Of a DNA stretch of 64,000 nucleotides, positions 36,801 to 50,031 are shown piece by piece. The notes beneath the pieces are model-generated. The model was not told where the DNA came from, did not search any database, and was given only the letters and a program-made list of their open reading frames with translations. The stretch comes from Letharia columbiana (taxonomy: Eukaryota; Ascomycota; Lecanoromycetes; Lecanorales; Parmeliaceae), in contig NW_023501057.1 in the NCBI RefSeq assembly GCF_014066305.1, positions 310,001 to 374,000 on the forward strand, given 5' to 3'. The translations under genes and the position numbers were made by a program. The first letter of the stretch is position 1. Each line of letters begins with the position of its first letter.

Positions 36801-39800
36801 TTAATAAGAGAAAATATTTAAGATATTAAGAAAGAAAGAAAGAGAGAATTTTTACTTATAACTTTAATATTTTAAAATCTATCTAGCGTTATATTAGCGA
36901 AGTCTATTAAATTTAATCTATTAAATAACGCTATATAATATAATAATTATATTTCTAATTATTATTATAATTATATTAATTAACTCTAAAGAAATTAATT
37001 TTTTAATTAGAAGATTTATATCTAAATATTTAATAACTATATATTAGAATATATTTACTTTAAATTCTAGATATAAATATTTTTATTTTTAGATGAGATA
37101 AAGAAGCTATAGATTTAGAACTAAATATTATTAAGGATTATCTACTATTTTCTATCGTATTTTAGCTATTTACGATTATTAATATACTTATTAATAAGAA
37201 AAATATACTATTACTATACGAATTTAATTATAATATTAATAATAATTATAGAAACTAAAGCTATCGAATATAAAAATATCTATTAATAAGAAAGGCGTAT
37301 TATTATTATACGAATTTAATCGCGATACTAGTAGTAACTATAGAAACTAAAGCTATTAAATATAGAAATACCCGCTAATAAGAAAGGCGTACTATTATTA
37401 TACGAATTTAGTCGCGATATTAGTAGTAATTATAGGAATTAAAGTTATCGAATATAGAGATACCCGCTAATAAGAAAGGCGTATTATTGCTATACGAATT
37501 TAGTCGCGATATTAATAGTAATTATAGAAATTAAAGTTATTAAATATAGAAATACTCGCTAATAAGAAAGATATATTATTATTATATAAATTTAGTCGCG
37601 ATATTAATAATAACTATAGAAATTAAAGCTATCGAGTATAGAGATATAATCTTTAATTTAATATAGATTTTAGAATAAGAAGCCTCTTTTATTAAAGCAG
37701 TGGTATTTTTATAAGCGTATATTTATATTTAAATCGATTTAAAGAGTTTTATTCTATAAATATAAAATATATAAAATTATTAGATTAAGTATAATAGCTA
37801 AATATTATTAATTAAGCGTAATAAATAAAATAATAATTAGAATATCTTATTCTCAATTTAGAATAGTTTTTCTTTTATTTATTATATATTTTCTTTTTAT
37901 AAAAACTACGTCTAGACTTTAATAATACTATATTATTATTTATAAGCTTATATCTTATTATAATTATTTAAAAAGTTATATATCTTTTAATTATAAAGTA
38001 ATTCTTTTTATATAAAATATATATAATTAAGCCGCTAGATATTAGTTAATAATTTTCTTTATTTATAATTATTAAAGAGTAAGTTATATTATTAAAATCG
38101 CTTACTAATTTTATTTTTATAGTTTCTTAAAGTGTTTATAGTATAGAGATTTAAATTTAAAGCGAACTAATTAATTTTAAAGCTATATAAATTAAGATCT
38201 TCTTTATTACTTAAGTAAATATAATTTAAAAAATAATTAAGTTTATTAATCTCTACTATTCGCGGATTTCTTTTAATATATAAGCTTTTAAGTCTAATTA
38301 GTAATAATATAATTAGTATATATAATTAACTTATTATCTAATTTAGATATATATAATTAATATAATTATATACTTTTTTTATTTATAATTATACTTTTTA
38401 AATTTCGTATATAATCTTCTAATCTTCGCCTTCGCGAAGTCTTATCTTTACTTCGCTTCGATAATTTAAATAAGTCTGAATTAGTAATTAATAAATTATT
38501 AGTAATTTCTTAAGCTTTCGCGATTATTAAGTTAATGGCTTTAATAGATAATAATATTATATATTAACGAATTATAATTAATATTATAATTAATTATTAT
38601 ATTAAGAGATATAGCGCTATTAGATATATACTTACTTTATAGAAATAATATTATTAATCTAATTTAATTATAGAATATAGAGAAAATAATTTTATTTTCT
38701 TTAGATATAGATAGTATCGTAATAAATAAATATATTATAATATAAATACTATAATAATAAAAAGAATTTTTAAAAAAAAGAGAGTAAATTAGAAAAGAAT
38801 AATATTAAGTATTCGTTATCGAGCTAATTAATATTATATAATTAAAATCTTATTAAAATAAAATACTATTTAAAGATAGATTAAGTTTAAATATTAATTA
38901 GAAAGCTAATTAGAAAAAGAAATTAACTTCTTTTTTATTAATATATATCGTAAAGTTATATATAAGCGCTTCTTTCTATATTTTAAATATACTTTAGATA
39001 TCTATAGCTATATATATACGCCCTCTCTTATATTCTATATATATTTTATATATTTTAATATTTTTTATATACGCGATATGTCTACTAAAGATAATCTTAT
39101 TAATTTAATTAATTTCTATTTAATCTCACATTTATCAGTTATAAGAAGAGCTCTTTATTTTAATATTATAACTTTATTAATTCGTTATTTTTTAGATATC
39201 GAGCCGCGTATAGCTTATAATTAATTTACTTACTTTCTTCTCTTCTTCTATTATAAAGATAAAAGAAGATATTATTTCTTTTTCGCCTTCGCCTATAATA
39301 AATTAATTATTATTTTTATAAGATTAAAGATATTAGCTTAAAGATAATATTATTTAATTAAAAGCGAAGAATATAATATTCTAATATTTTAATATTTAAG
39401 TAAAAGATATTATAATATTACTCGAATAAGAGAGAGTTATATTAATAAAAAAGATATTAATATTTAAGAATAATCTTAGCGCGGCGAAAGATTTAATCTT
39501 TATATATAGAAGATTTAGATAATAACTAATTTAGTTAATTAAATTATTAAAGTATTTAAATTAGATTTTAATTTTATATTAATATCTAATAAAATAGATT
39601 TAGTAGTTTTAAGATATTAATATACGCTCTTATTAATATAGCTAGTAATTAGAATATTAATTAAATAGATATAATTTTTAATTCTAATAATTAAAATAAT
39701 ATAATAATAAACGAGTATTAGTATTAAAGTAAATAGAGTATATATTATATTAAGTAGAGAAGCGTTAATAGTTAAACTAATTAGAGTTTTAAATTAATAA

Positions 39801-42800
39801 AATTAAATATTAATTCTATATTAGTGTTATTATATACTCTTAAATATATAATTATTAATTATAACGCTAATTAAAAAGAGTTAGTCTTTAATTTAAAATA
39901 TCGAAAATAATATAGCGATATATTATTAAAGCGATATGAGTTATTAAAGCGATATAGATTTCTATTATAGCGAGAAAATAGAATTTATATATTAAATATT
40001 AATTTCATTTTATTTCTAATATTTTATTTATTTACGTATCTCTTTTAGTTTCTCTTTAAATATCTTAATCTTAAGATATTAATTAGATCTCTATTTAGTG
40101 TAAGCTCGATTTTCTTAATTAACGATACTTAATATAAGATATTAATAAGTATATTTTAATATAAAGATAATAATAAATCTTACTTTCTTTTTAATATTAA
40201 TAATAAAAAATAATAAATATAATAATAAATAAAGATAGTATAGATTATATAGAATTAGTCTAAATCTAATAGCGATTATTAATCTATCTATTAAAACTTA
40301 GAAATTAGAAAATTCTAGAAGTAAATATAATTTAATAAATATACGCTTATCGATTTTAAAGAGTTATATATTATTTATTATTACTATAATAAGATTCTAA
40401 TTTATTTATTTATAGATTATAGAATAAACGATATAATAATATATATTAAGTTTAAGAGATATATTAAGAAATCTAATTTAAGTAGTTTATAATAAACGAA
40501 CTTAATTAATAATTATAAAAATTAGATATATTTTTAAACTAGACGATATAGATTATTAATAAATAAAACGATAAATAAAATATCTAACTTACTATTTACT
40601 CTAGAAAAAATAATATTAAAATTCTCTTATAATATTAGAAGATTAAAAGTTTATACGCGAAGACTTCTTAAAATAATTTTATCGCTAAATTATAAATATC
40701 GATATTCTATTTATAATTATTAATAATTCTAAGATACTATAACTCTTACGCTATCTCGATCTTAATATATAACTAAAATTAATATTTATTATAAAGAATC
40801 GATTAATAAGAAAAGCTATAGAGCTAGAGATAGAATTATTAAAGAATTTATTAATTAATAATATTAAAGTCTCTCTAGCTCTAAATTATTAGTTATCTTA
40901 TAATTATTAATTATTTATAATAATTTTAATCTTTTTTATTAATATTAATTAGTAATAATATAAGATTTTTATAGACTTTAAATATATCGAAGATAAATAT
41001 ACTAGCTAGAAACTTATAAATATTATTAATCTAATTCTTATAAAATATAAGATTTAATCTTATATATTTAAATTTATAATTAATAATACTAATAATAATA
41101 ACACACTCTTTAACGATTTAATTATTTATCTTTCTATTTTCGTAGTAGATAATCTATTTAATATTAGAGAATTTAAATTTTTAGATTATTTATAATATAT
41201 TCTCTATATAATATATATTATTTAATTAATTTTAAAAGAATTTCTAGATAATATTAGAATTACTTCGATAAATAAGAAATTCTAGAGAAGCTAAAATAAT
41301 AAAGAAAATAAGAATTAAGTTCGAGTAAGTATAATTAATTTATTAATAACTCTAATAAAGATATAATATTTCTTATTATTATTCTAGTTATTATATTATT
41401 AATTATATTAAAATTCGAAAAATTATTATATATATTAATACTAGCGACTAGCGTAAAGAGATTTTTTTTATATTATAAATTAAACGGCTTTAAGATAAAA
41501 ATATTTTAATATTAGATAAATATTAATTTTCTAAAAAGAAGTAATATTATTAGAGACGCCTTTTTAAGCTCTTTTAGAATATTAAGACTCGCTAAAATTT
41601 AATTTATTAGATATTAATCCGCGCTCTACTTCTTTATACTAATATTATATACTTTTTAGAGAATAGATTAATTATCTATTTAAGATTAAGTGATAAGAAA
41701 TAGTTATAAATAGAAATTATAATCTAAATATCTAAATAATTTTTAATTAATTTCTAATAGATTTAATATTTAATTTAGCTTATTAGATTTTTTTATAAAT
41801 TTATAAAGTTAATAAATAGAGAAAAGAAGATTATAATTTATTACGTCTTTAATATTTATAATTATCTATTTAATTATATAGATAAAAAACTCGGAAAATT
41901 AAGAAGAAAGAGAGTTTCTTAAAAAAAAGAACTTCTTAAAGCTTTTAAGGCGGCTCGCGAGAAATTAATTATTTATTATAGTCGAACTTAATTAGATTTA
42001 AGCTATCTATATAAATAAGCTATACTTCTATATCTAAATTATAATAATATAAAATTAAAAAAATTAAATTAAAAGATTAATATTAAGAAGAAGCTATAAA
42101 TAAAGATCTACTAAAAAGCGCTTAAAAAGATATTTTAAAATTATTAAAATATTAATATAAGTAGTTAATTATAAAAAGTTAAGCGAATAAGTTAATTAAA
42201 TAAAAATACGCTTAATTAAGTAATGAAATTCGAGATTAAGAATTTAGATAATAAGAATAAGTATAATTAGCTTTAGTAATATAGAAGAAATAGTAAGTCT
42301 TTTAATTATTATTCTAATTATAATCTTACTTCTAATCTTTATAAAGCTTCTTTTAATAATTTAGCGAACCTCTCGATTTTAAAGTAATAGAAGAAATTAA
42401 AGTTTAAATACGTTATAGTCACTCGAATAGCTTATAATATTCTTTATTCTTTTATAAAGACTATTATATATAAGCGGTGTTTTTTAATAGCTAAAAGATA
42501 TTATAGTATTTAGAAATATTATTTATTAGCGATATTTTATACTCTAATAATAATTCTTTATATAGAATATTAAAAAAATAAGCTTAAATAGATTAAACTT
42601 AATCTTAAAGGAGATCTTAGTATATCGAATTAGATTAAAAGAGTTAATAATACTTTATATAAAAATTTAATTAATATTCGTAATAATTATATTAGCGAAG
42701 ATAATAAGCTTATAAAAAGTACTTTAGTAAATTTAATATTTATAAATTTATTAAGATATATTATTAATACTCTATAATATATAGAGAGATAATTAATAAG

Positions 42801-43440
42801 TTTATAGTTAGAGAGAGTTAGTAATAATAGATTTAATCTCAAAGAAGAGATTTAAGATAATTTAAAAAGCGAATTTATTTATAAATAGTTAATAAGTTTA
42901 ATTAGATAGAGATAGATTTAAAATATTTAATAAAATTAAAATAGAGTAGAATAAAAGAGTAGATTAGAGTTTAAGAAAAGAATAAATATAAAGTTTATTA
43001 AGCTTATCTAACGCGTTAAAATAAATATATAAATAAAGATAATTATAGAATTTTATTTTTATAATATTTAAAGATTTAAAATTTAGAATATTTTTTTATA
43101 TTATAATTTTAAGAAGAAGAATAGAGACGCTTATAGTTCTAATTATTATTCTAATTATTAATATTAATAAAAAGATAAATAGCTATATTAAATTACTCTT
43201 TATATTCCCTCTCTCTTAATAAAGAAGAATAAATATATTCTATATATCTTAGTCGGATTATTCTATAAATATAGAAATCTTAGTAGAAATATTCTATATA
43301 TATACTATTTCATAGTATAATCTCATAGATATACTATATCGTAAAATATCCCGCCAAGATCCCAAACCTATATTAGAAAAATGAAATGATATTCGACTCT
43401 ACTTATATTATATTCGGGTACGATATAGTATTATATAATA
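33856..43440. other. 9.6 kb of RIPed transposon DNA
   Basis: No gene survives. Three patches read as degraded protein: minus strand around 38500-38400 (basic SKRSKDKTSRRRRLEDYIRN), plus strand around 40370-41450, and plus strand around 41950-42450. None could be assigned to a transposase family by eye. The right end, 43240-43440, belongs to the element also present at 17.5 kb. Confidence 0.4.
37199..37658. repeat. 92-bp minisatellite, five copies without indels
   Basis: Units begin at 37199, 37291, 37383, 37475 and 37567 at exactly 92-bp spacing, with the recognisable core AATAAGAAAGGCGTATTATT, ACGAATTTAGTCGCGATAT and TATAGAAAT. Differences between units are almost all C/T or G/A transitions, so the array was RIPed after it formed. 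Confidence 0.9.
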
Positions 43441-44034
43441 CGAGTAAAGGCCTATGAATTAAATTCATAATCATTTTTTTTTAATCGGGGCTGTCGAGTA
43501 AATTTTGGTGAGCGATCTTTGGTGAGCGATATCTGAATTCCTTACCTTTAAATATCTATAAGACTAAATTTAGTAATTCTTTTTTTATCTGAAACCCCAC
43601 ATTATACTCTATAGTTTAAACAAAAAAATTTGAAATTTTAATAGAAAACAAAAAAGTTATTCTAAAATCAAATAATGTGTACCTGTTTTTTTTTGATCAG
43701 GGCTGTCCGGCTGTCGAGCGAACTCTGGTGAGAGATATTTGAATTCCTTGCGCTTCAATAAATATAAAACCAAATTTCAAAATTCTTAAAAATTCAGAAA
43801 GCCCAGACTGCGCTCCAAAATTTTAAATTTTAAATTTTAAAAAGTTAATAGAAAACAAAAAAGTTTTTCTATATGTTAATAATGTACACCTATTTTTTTG
43901 ATGGTTGCGGACGCTAATTTGTTTACCCGCGGTGTCTAACCAAAAAGCGTAGACCTGACGAATTGATGATTGGCTGCACATACAAATTCAAGGTTTTCTA
44001 GTTCAGCCCTACCTTATTCTATTATATATACTGA
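43441..44034 (-). mobile_element. Helitron-like element, short copy, little RIPed, 594 bp
   Basis: On the minus strand it starts A|TCAGTATATATAATAGAATA at 44034 and ends with palindrome ATGAATTTAATTCAT, then AGGCCTTTACTCG|T at 43441. It shares its first ~130 bp (to CGCAACCATCAAAAA) and its last ~25 bp with the 2.4-2.5-kb copies, with an unrelated ~430-bp interior. It lies directly against copy 44035-46555 with no base between, in the same orientation. Confidence 0.75.
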
Positions 44035-46555
44035 TAAGTAAAGGCCTATGAATTAAATTCATAGAGTTAAATTTTTCTAAGTCAAATCGAACTCTAATCG
44101 CTTGCTATGCGTTTTTAACCTACTTTCACTACTATAAAATTAATTTAATCTATATAATATATAGATATATATATATAAAGAGAGGCGCGCTAAGGTCTAA
44201 TTAGGAAGGTATATCGAGTATAGAGAATTAATTTATAATAATTACCTATAAAAAATAGAGAAAGACTATATCCTTATAATAAGAAGTATTAAAATATTGA
44301 AAAGAAATGAAGATAATATGCTAATTAGTGATATAAGTCTCATATTATCTTCTACCGCAGTAAAATCTTTCGAATAATAAAATAACTATTAGAGCAAGAT
44401 ATCGAACAATTTTAATTCGTTTAAATATATATTATTTGATATTTCTTCTATAGAGGCCTAATTAACTATAATAGTAGATTTTTCTCTTATAACGTTATTA
44501 TAATAATATATTATATTAATATAGTAGAAATAATAGATTAAATTATAGTAATATTCTCCGCTTACTAAATAATAATTTAATATAGAATTATAGAGAGTAT
44601 ATAACGTGGGATATTGAAGAGCTAAGTCGTATTCTTAATAATAATAGTCTTATTACCGCTTAGTTTCTCCGTAGTATTCTCTATAGTATTCTCCGTAGTA
44701 TTCTTCGCATTTATCTATTATAGTTTCTTCTCTTATTTTTTAATATAGTAGAGATAATAGACTAAGTTATAGTAATATTCTTCGCTTACTAAGTAATAAT
44801 TTAATATAAAATTATAGAGAGTATATAACGTGAGATCTTGAAGAGCTAAGCCGTGTTTTTAACGATAATAATCTTATTATCGCTTAATTTCTTTATAGTA
44901 TTCTTCGCATTTATCTATTATAGTTTCTTCTTTTACTTCTTTTTTTATAAAGTATTAGATTAAGTAGCTAGCTAAGTAGCTAACTAAGTAAATAACTAAT
45001 ATAATATAAGATCTTAGAGAGCTAAGTCGTATTCTTAATAATAATAATCTTATTATCGCTTAATTTCTTTATAGTATTCTCCGTAATATTCTCCGCAATA
45101 TTCTTCATAGTATTCTCCGCATTTATCTATTATAATTTCTTCTCTTACTTCTTCTCTTATAGAGTATTAAATTAAGTAGCTAGCTAAATAGCTAACTAAG
45201 TAAATAATTAATATAATATAAAATCTTAAAGAGCTAAGCCGTATTCTTAATAATAGTAGTCTTATTATCGCTTAGTTTCTCTATAGTATTCTCCGCAGTA
45301 TTCTCTATAATATTCTCCGTAGTATTCTTCGTAGTATTCTTCGTAATATTCTTCGTATTTATCTATTATAATTCCTCCTCTTACTTCTTAATATAGTAGA
45401 AATAATAAACTAAGTTATAATAATATTCTTCGCTTATTAAATAATAATTTAATATAAAATCGTAGAGAGTATATAACGTAGGATCTTGAAGAGCTAAGTT
45501 GTGTTCTTAACGATAATAGCCTTATTATCGCTTAGTTTCTCCGCAGTATTCTTCATAATATTCTTCATAGTATTCTCTATAGTATTCTCCGTATTCGCCT
45601 ATTATAGATCCTCCTCTTATTTAACTAAGTATAAAAATATCGAGAATAAATATATTTATATTAATAGAATTAATAGAATTAATAGAATAGTAAAAAAGAA
45701 TAATTAGATAAATAGGTGGAAGGATTATTATCTAATTTTAGACGCGTTTAATATAATTATTATATTTTTAGAAGCTTCTTTTTAACGATGTTTAGAATCT
45801 AATACGCGTTAAAAGACTTTAAAATAGAGTAATAAAGAATAGGTAAGAGAGGAAGACGCGTCTTAGAAGATAGCATCGCTAGGTTAAAAGGTATTATCGC
45901 TAGCTTAAGAGGAGTATATAGAGGAGAATATATCCATTCAGGCTCTTTAAGGGTCTTTTAATGCGTTTATAAGTAGTAATAAATAGCTATTAAGCTCGCT
46001 TACGGCCTCGATTATTAGTAATAGCGAATTTATTAAGAAGTAACTTAGAAGTATTAGTAGAGGCTCTAAGAGACGGGTAATAAGGGTGTATATACCTGGG
46101 TATCGAAGACGATTATATTTATATTAATAGAATTAATAGAATTAATAGAATAATGAAAGAAGAATAATTACATAAATAGATAGAAGGATTATTATTATCC
46201 GATTCTGAATACGTCTAATATAACTATTATAACTATTATATTTGAATATTTATTTAATCTATTAATAGTAGACTAAACTTCATTATTTTTATAGCGTTAG
46301 AAAGCGTATATTAAGCTCTATAATTTACGAAATTATAAAGAAATAGCATCTATAGAGAGCTAGTTATTTCAGAGGATAAGACTTCTATATATAGATTTTT
46401 ATAGATTTTTAATAGTTGCGGACGCTAATTTATTTACCCGCGATATCTAATTAAAAAGCGTAGACCTAACGAATTAATGATTGGCTACATATACAAATTC
46501 AAGGTTTTCTAGTTTAGCTCTATCTTATTCTATTATATATACTAATAGAATATTC
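44035..46555 (-). mobile_element. Helitron-like element copy 3 (RIPed), 2521 bp, reverse orientation
   Basis: Minus-strand 5' end A|TTAGTATATATAATAG at 46555; 3' end with palindrome ATGAATTTAATTCAT, then AGGCCTTTACTTA at 44035. Colinear with copies 1 and 2, including the amplified 12-bp gag repeats (here seen as TCTCCGTAGTATT and variants between 44640 and 45600). RIPed throughout. Confidence 0.75.
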
Positions 46556-48400
46556 TATAAGATATATTATATCTTTTCGACTAGTAATTATAAGTAAGTT
46601 TAAATTTATTAAAATCTTTAATAATTTCGAAAATAATAAAAAAATTGCTATATTAATCGATAATCGAGTAATTAATTTAGAAGGCTAAGAAAAGAACTTA
46701 TTAATCTATAGTCTCACTATAGCAAAAAGTTATATTTCTCTTTCTTTTCCTCTATTAATAACTTTATTAATAATTTTACTAAAGACTTTAAAGTCTTTCG
46801 AAGAGATTTCTAAGAAGGAATATTTAAAGATTATACTTAATAAGTATAATTAAGCTCTTTTAGTATATAAAAATAGCTTAGACTCTTAATAAAAGAAGCT
46901 TACTACTAAATCAATTATATTATATTATAAAATTACTTCTTTTACTCTTAGACGACGTATCGCTAATAATCGTTTTTATTAAGAATTAACTAAAGATTAA
47001 TAGCGATTAAGTCTTATAGAGGAGAAAGCTTTAAAGATATAGATTTAATAAGTAGTAGAGTAAGATTAATCTTCTAGAGTTAATCTTATTTATTATATAA
47101 CTAATAAAATACTAATAATAAAGAGAGATAAAGAAGAATTAGATATAAATTAGATAGCTAATTTTATAAATTATTATCTAGATCTATAAAGTCGATTTAA
47201 TTAGTCTTTAAATAAAGAATATACTATAATTCATAATATAAAAAAGCTATTATAATGGTTTTAGCTTATTAAGTTAGTAATTTAGAAGTATAATATTTAA
47301 ATAAAAGATATATATAATATAGATAAGAAAGAAATTACTCTTAATGCTATTAATAAAGTATAAGTTATATATTCTAAGTATAATATATATATATATATAA
47401 CTTAGAATAAGAGTAGAGAGTGAGCTACTCTTATCAAATATATATTTATAAATAAAAGACTTCTTTCTTTATTTATTATCTTTAAAAGTAAGATTTAGAT
47501 AAAAGCTTAATTTAATATCTTAAAGAGAAAGAATTTAGTTATTGCGTTAATTGAAAATAATTAAATAAATAACGTATTAGACTTAAAGTGATTTACTAGA
47601 TATATTCTATTTAATTCTTTTTATATAATTAGCTTTTAACTTATTCTTTATAAATACTTTAAACTATAAACTCGAAAAATATTAAAAGAAAAATATCGTC
47701 TCCTTATCTATAACAGACATATATTCTATATTAATACTAAAGTTATATAGTTTTATATTAATAATAATATTATTCTCTTATATTCATCTACTTATATTAT
47801 ATATATTCTTTAACTATTAAATATCGAGTTTTTTTAATCTTTAGCGATTGCGTATCGTAGATATTTAATAAAGAATATTATACTTAAGAATAACTACTTA
47901 ATAAATAAGTTAGACTTTATTTAATTTATTTAAATAATAAGAATAAATACTATAAAGAAAATAACTATTAGATATATATAATAAAAGAGTAAACTATTTT
48001 TAATTTAGTTATAAATCGTTCTCGATAAATTAAAACTTAAGATATTAGATTTAAGATCTATTACGCTTTTATCTCTAGAAATAATAATTATAATATCTAA
48101 TAGTAACTCTCTATTTATACTCTTTATTTTATTAAATATAAATTAAGTTAATTAGCTAGTTTAATAAATTAAGACTAAGAATATTAATCTAATATTATTA
48201 GAAAAGCTAGAAAAAGTATATAATTTAGCGCTAGTAAATAATATATTACTTTAAATTATTAACGATAATCTTATTAAGATAAAGTAATAGAAAAAGAATA
48301 AAATTAAATATAAATAAGTATACTAAAGCAAAGAATAAATTATAACTCTTAAGTTTATTTAAAAGCGATTAGATAATATAACTATTAAGGAATTTAAGAA
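46556..48400. other. RIPed transposon DNA right of the Helitron-like array
   Basis: The first ~60 bp continue the element interrupted by the array (compare 17.41-17.44 kb, reverse orientation). The rest is stop-rich; an imperfect AT inverted repeat lies at about 47355-47420. No gene. Confidence 0.4.
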
Positions 48401-48786
48401 GCAATTTTGAAGTATATATTACCTCGAATCAGCTATTTTTGAAAACACGAAGAGAGGTAGAAGTTCTATCAAGAAAAAGGCTACTGCACCTCCCATAATT
48501 ACACCTCCCACATTAGGCCCACTGATGCTATTAAACCTCGCTCCACCACAGCAATAATAGCGAGTTAGATGAGGAGCTGCTCCGCCATAGTGGCGGGCTC
48601 CACCGGAGGGTCCATCAGAGGCTCCACCGGAGGCTTTATCAAAGACTTCACCGTAGTAAGATAGAAGAGATAGAAGCGGTGGAAGAGGTAGAAGCGATAA
48701 AAGAGGTGGAAGAGATGGAAGAGGTGGAAGAGGCGGAAGAGATAAGAAAGTAGTAGAAGAGGAGGAAGAAGAAGAGGTAGAAAAGG
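48401..48786. repeat. Non-RIPed purine-rich low-complexity tract
   Basis: 48550-48650 contains repeated GGCTCCACCGGAGG words, and 48655-48775 a 9-bp-type repeat (GTGGAAGAG, GTAGAAGCG, GCGGAAGAG). In one frame these code for runs such as (G/R/V)-(R/E)-(G/E). No start or bounded ORF is evident. It abuts a homopolymer block. Confidence 0.55.
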
Positions 48787-48836
48787 TTTTTTTAAAAAAA
48801 AAAAATAAAAAAAAAAAAAAAAAAAAAAATTTTTTT

Positions 48837-48879
<43 letters not shown>

Positions 48880-48885
48880 TTTTTT

Positions 48886-48916
<31 letters not shown>

Positions 48917-49010
48917 TATTATTTTTTGATTAAAATATTATAAATTTATAAAAAAAAAAAAAAGGGAAAAAAAAAAAAAAGGGGGAAAAAAAAACCCCCC
49001 CCCCCCTTAG
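48787..49010. other. Homopolymer block 1, probable sequence artefact
   Basis: Runs of A and T up to more than 30 nt are followed by A/G runs and 16 C in a row, ending abruptly at unique sequence (TTAGTCCACC). Such stretched single-base runs are not normal fungal DNA and mark the left border of gene island 2. Confidence 0.7.
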
Positions 49011-49724
49011 TCCACCTGGCGCATATGCGGAGCTAATGCCACGCGGGTGACAGAAGTCAAGAGATCCCACTGTCTTATTAATAATCAGCATAAATCGATC
49101 GATGCTTCTCCAATCCAACTATGTGAGTAAGGTCCCAGCTCCTCCCAGCCACCTGTTGGAACCAAATTTGTGGGGGTCAAATACTGGCCCGGTCCTGAGA
49201 TGGATATTCATCAATCTACACACTACTTTTCTCCATCCTGATATTCTGACAAACTACTCTGGCGAAGAATATGTTCTTGATTAAATAAGACCCACAATTA
49301 ACATACGTAGCTCTTCTGTGTCAGATCTTTCGCTGTGGAGCTATCCAGCGTTCCTTATCACAGGGAGTACGACGACTTCTGTCACCCACGTGTCATACCA
49401 GAAAGGCTGGAATTGACCCCCGAAGGCATCCGAATCACTATGTGCCATAAGCCAATATCGGGTGGTGCAAAAGGGGAAATCTCCAGCGAGTTAGCAAGCG
49501 AGTTTGCAAATGTATCTGCCCCCAAGTACTAGCTCTAATCGTATTGGGCATAGCCTATGAAATCGGCAGGACCTATCACCAATCGAAACAGCGCCGGGCT
49601 TATCCTGGGTATGCCAACTTATCTGTCCTTCAAATTCACAAGCTCGCTCTGAATCTCTTCGTTTTCAGAGTCTTTGTTCTTTCTCTATATGCCATCCATC
49701 ATACCGTGAGGGGTGTCATCGACC
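49011..49724. other. Left part of gene island 2, no gene recognised
   Basis: Normal composition. Short ORFs of 60-66 codons only. An inverted pair of CTTCTGTCACCC(G/A)CGTG lies at about 49041-49057 (minus) and 49377-49393 (plus). Confidence 0.35.
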
Positions 49725-50031
49725 ATGGACGACTCCAGAGATGATGATCTGGAAGATGACAGCTCGCGTCCACTCCTGGCGGATGAGGCTGCGTCTGACC
49801 CCTCGTTCAGGCCCAATTTTCCCCACAAGATATCACGATCGCAATTTTACGCAGCTCTGCCAGCGCTAGTTCTGGGGTATGCTACCAGAGTCTCGTCTTA
49901 AAGGAAATTGATGCTATACTTATCAACACAGTATCCTCCTCTATGCTGCGGATAACATTTTGGAGCTGGCTGCCTTTCCCAGGATTGGTATACTCCAATT
50001 GCCTGCGTGCATATTGATCGTCTCACCCTAG
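49725..50031 (+). pseudogene. N-terminal fragment of an MFS (drug:H+ antiporter-like) transporter
   Basis: From ATG 49725 the frame gives an acidic cytoplasmic leader (MDDSRDDDLEDDSSRPLLAD), then FPHKISRSQFYAALPALVLG at the start of a membrane helix. A 55-bp intron (49877-49931, GTATGC ... CACAG) joins it in frame to ILLYAADNILELAAFPRIG. The combination resembles TM1 of fungal multidrug MFS proteins (LPAL.LG.FLAALD.TI...P.I). After that the frame stops at 50029-50031, and the other 11 helices and the signature loop cannot be found in 50.0-51.0 kb, where only fragments such as EVALIAAYGMAQYYLWCQ appear. Truncated, probably dead; assignment rests on one helix. Confidence 0.4.

Noticed and set aside
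37199..37658. Possible CRISPR-like array because of regular spacing
   Set aside because: Units are fully repeated (no repeat/spacer division), and the genome is clearly fungal.
48930..49118. Minus ORF of 62 codons with poly-Phe tail
   Set aside because: Arises from the A/G homopolymer block.
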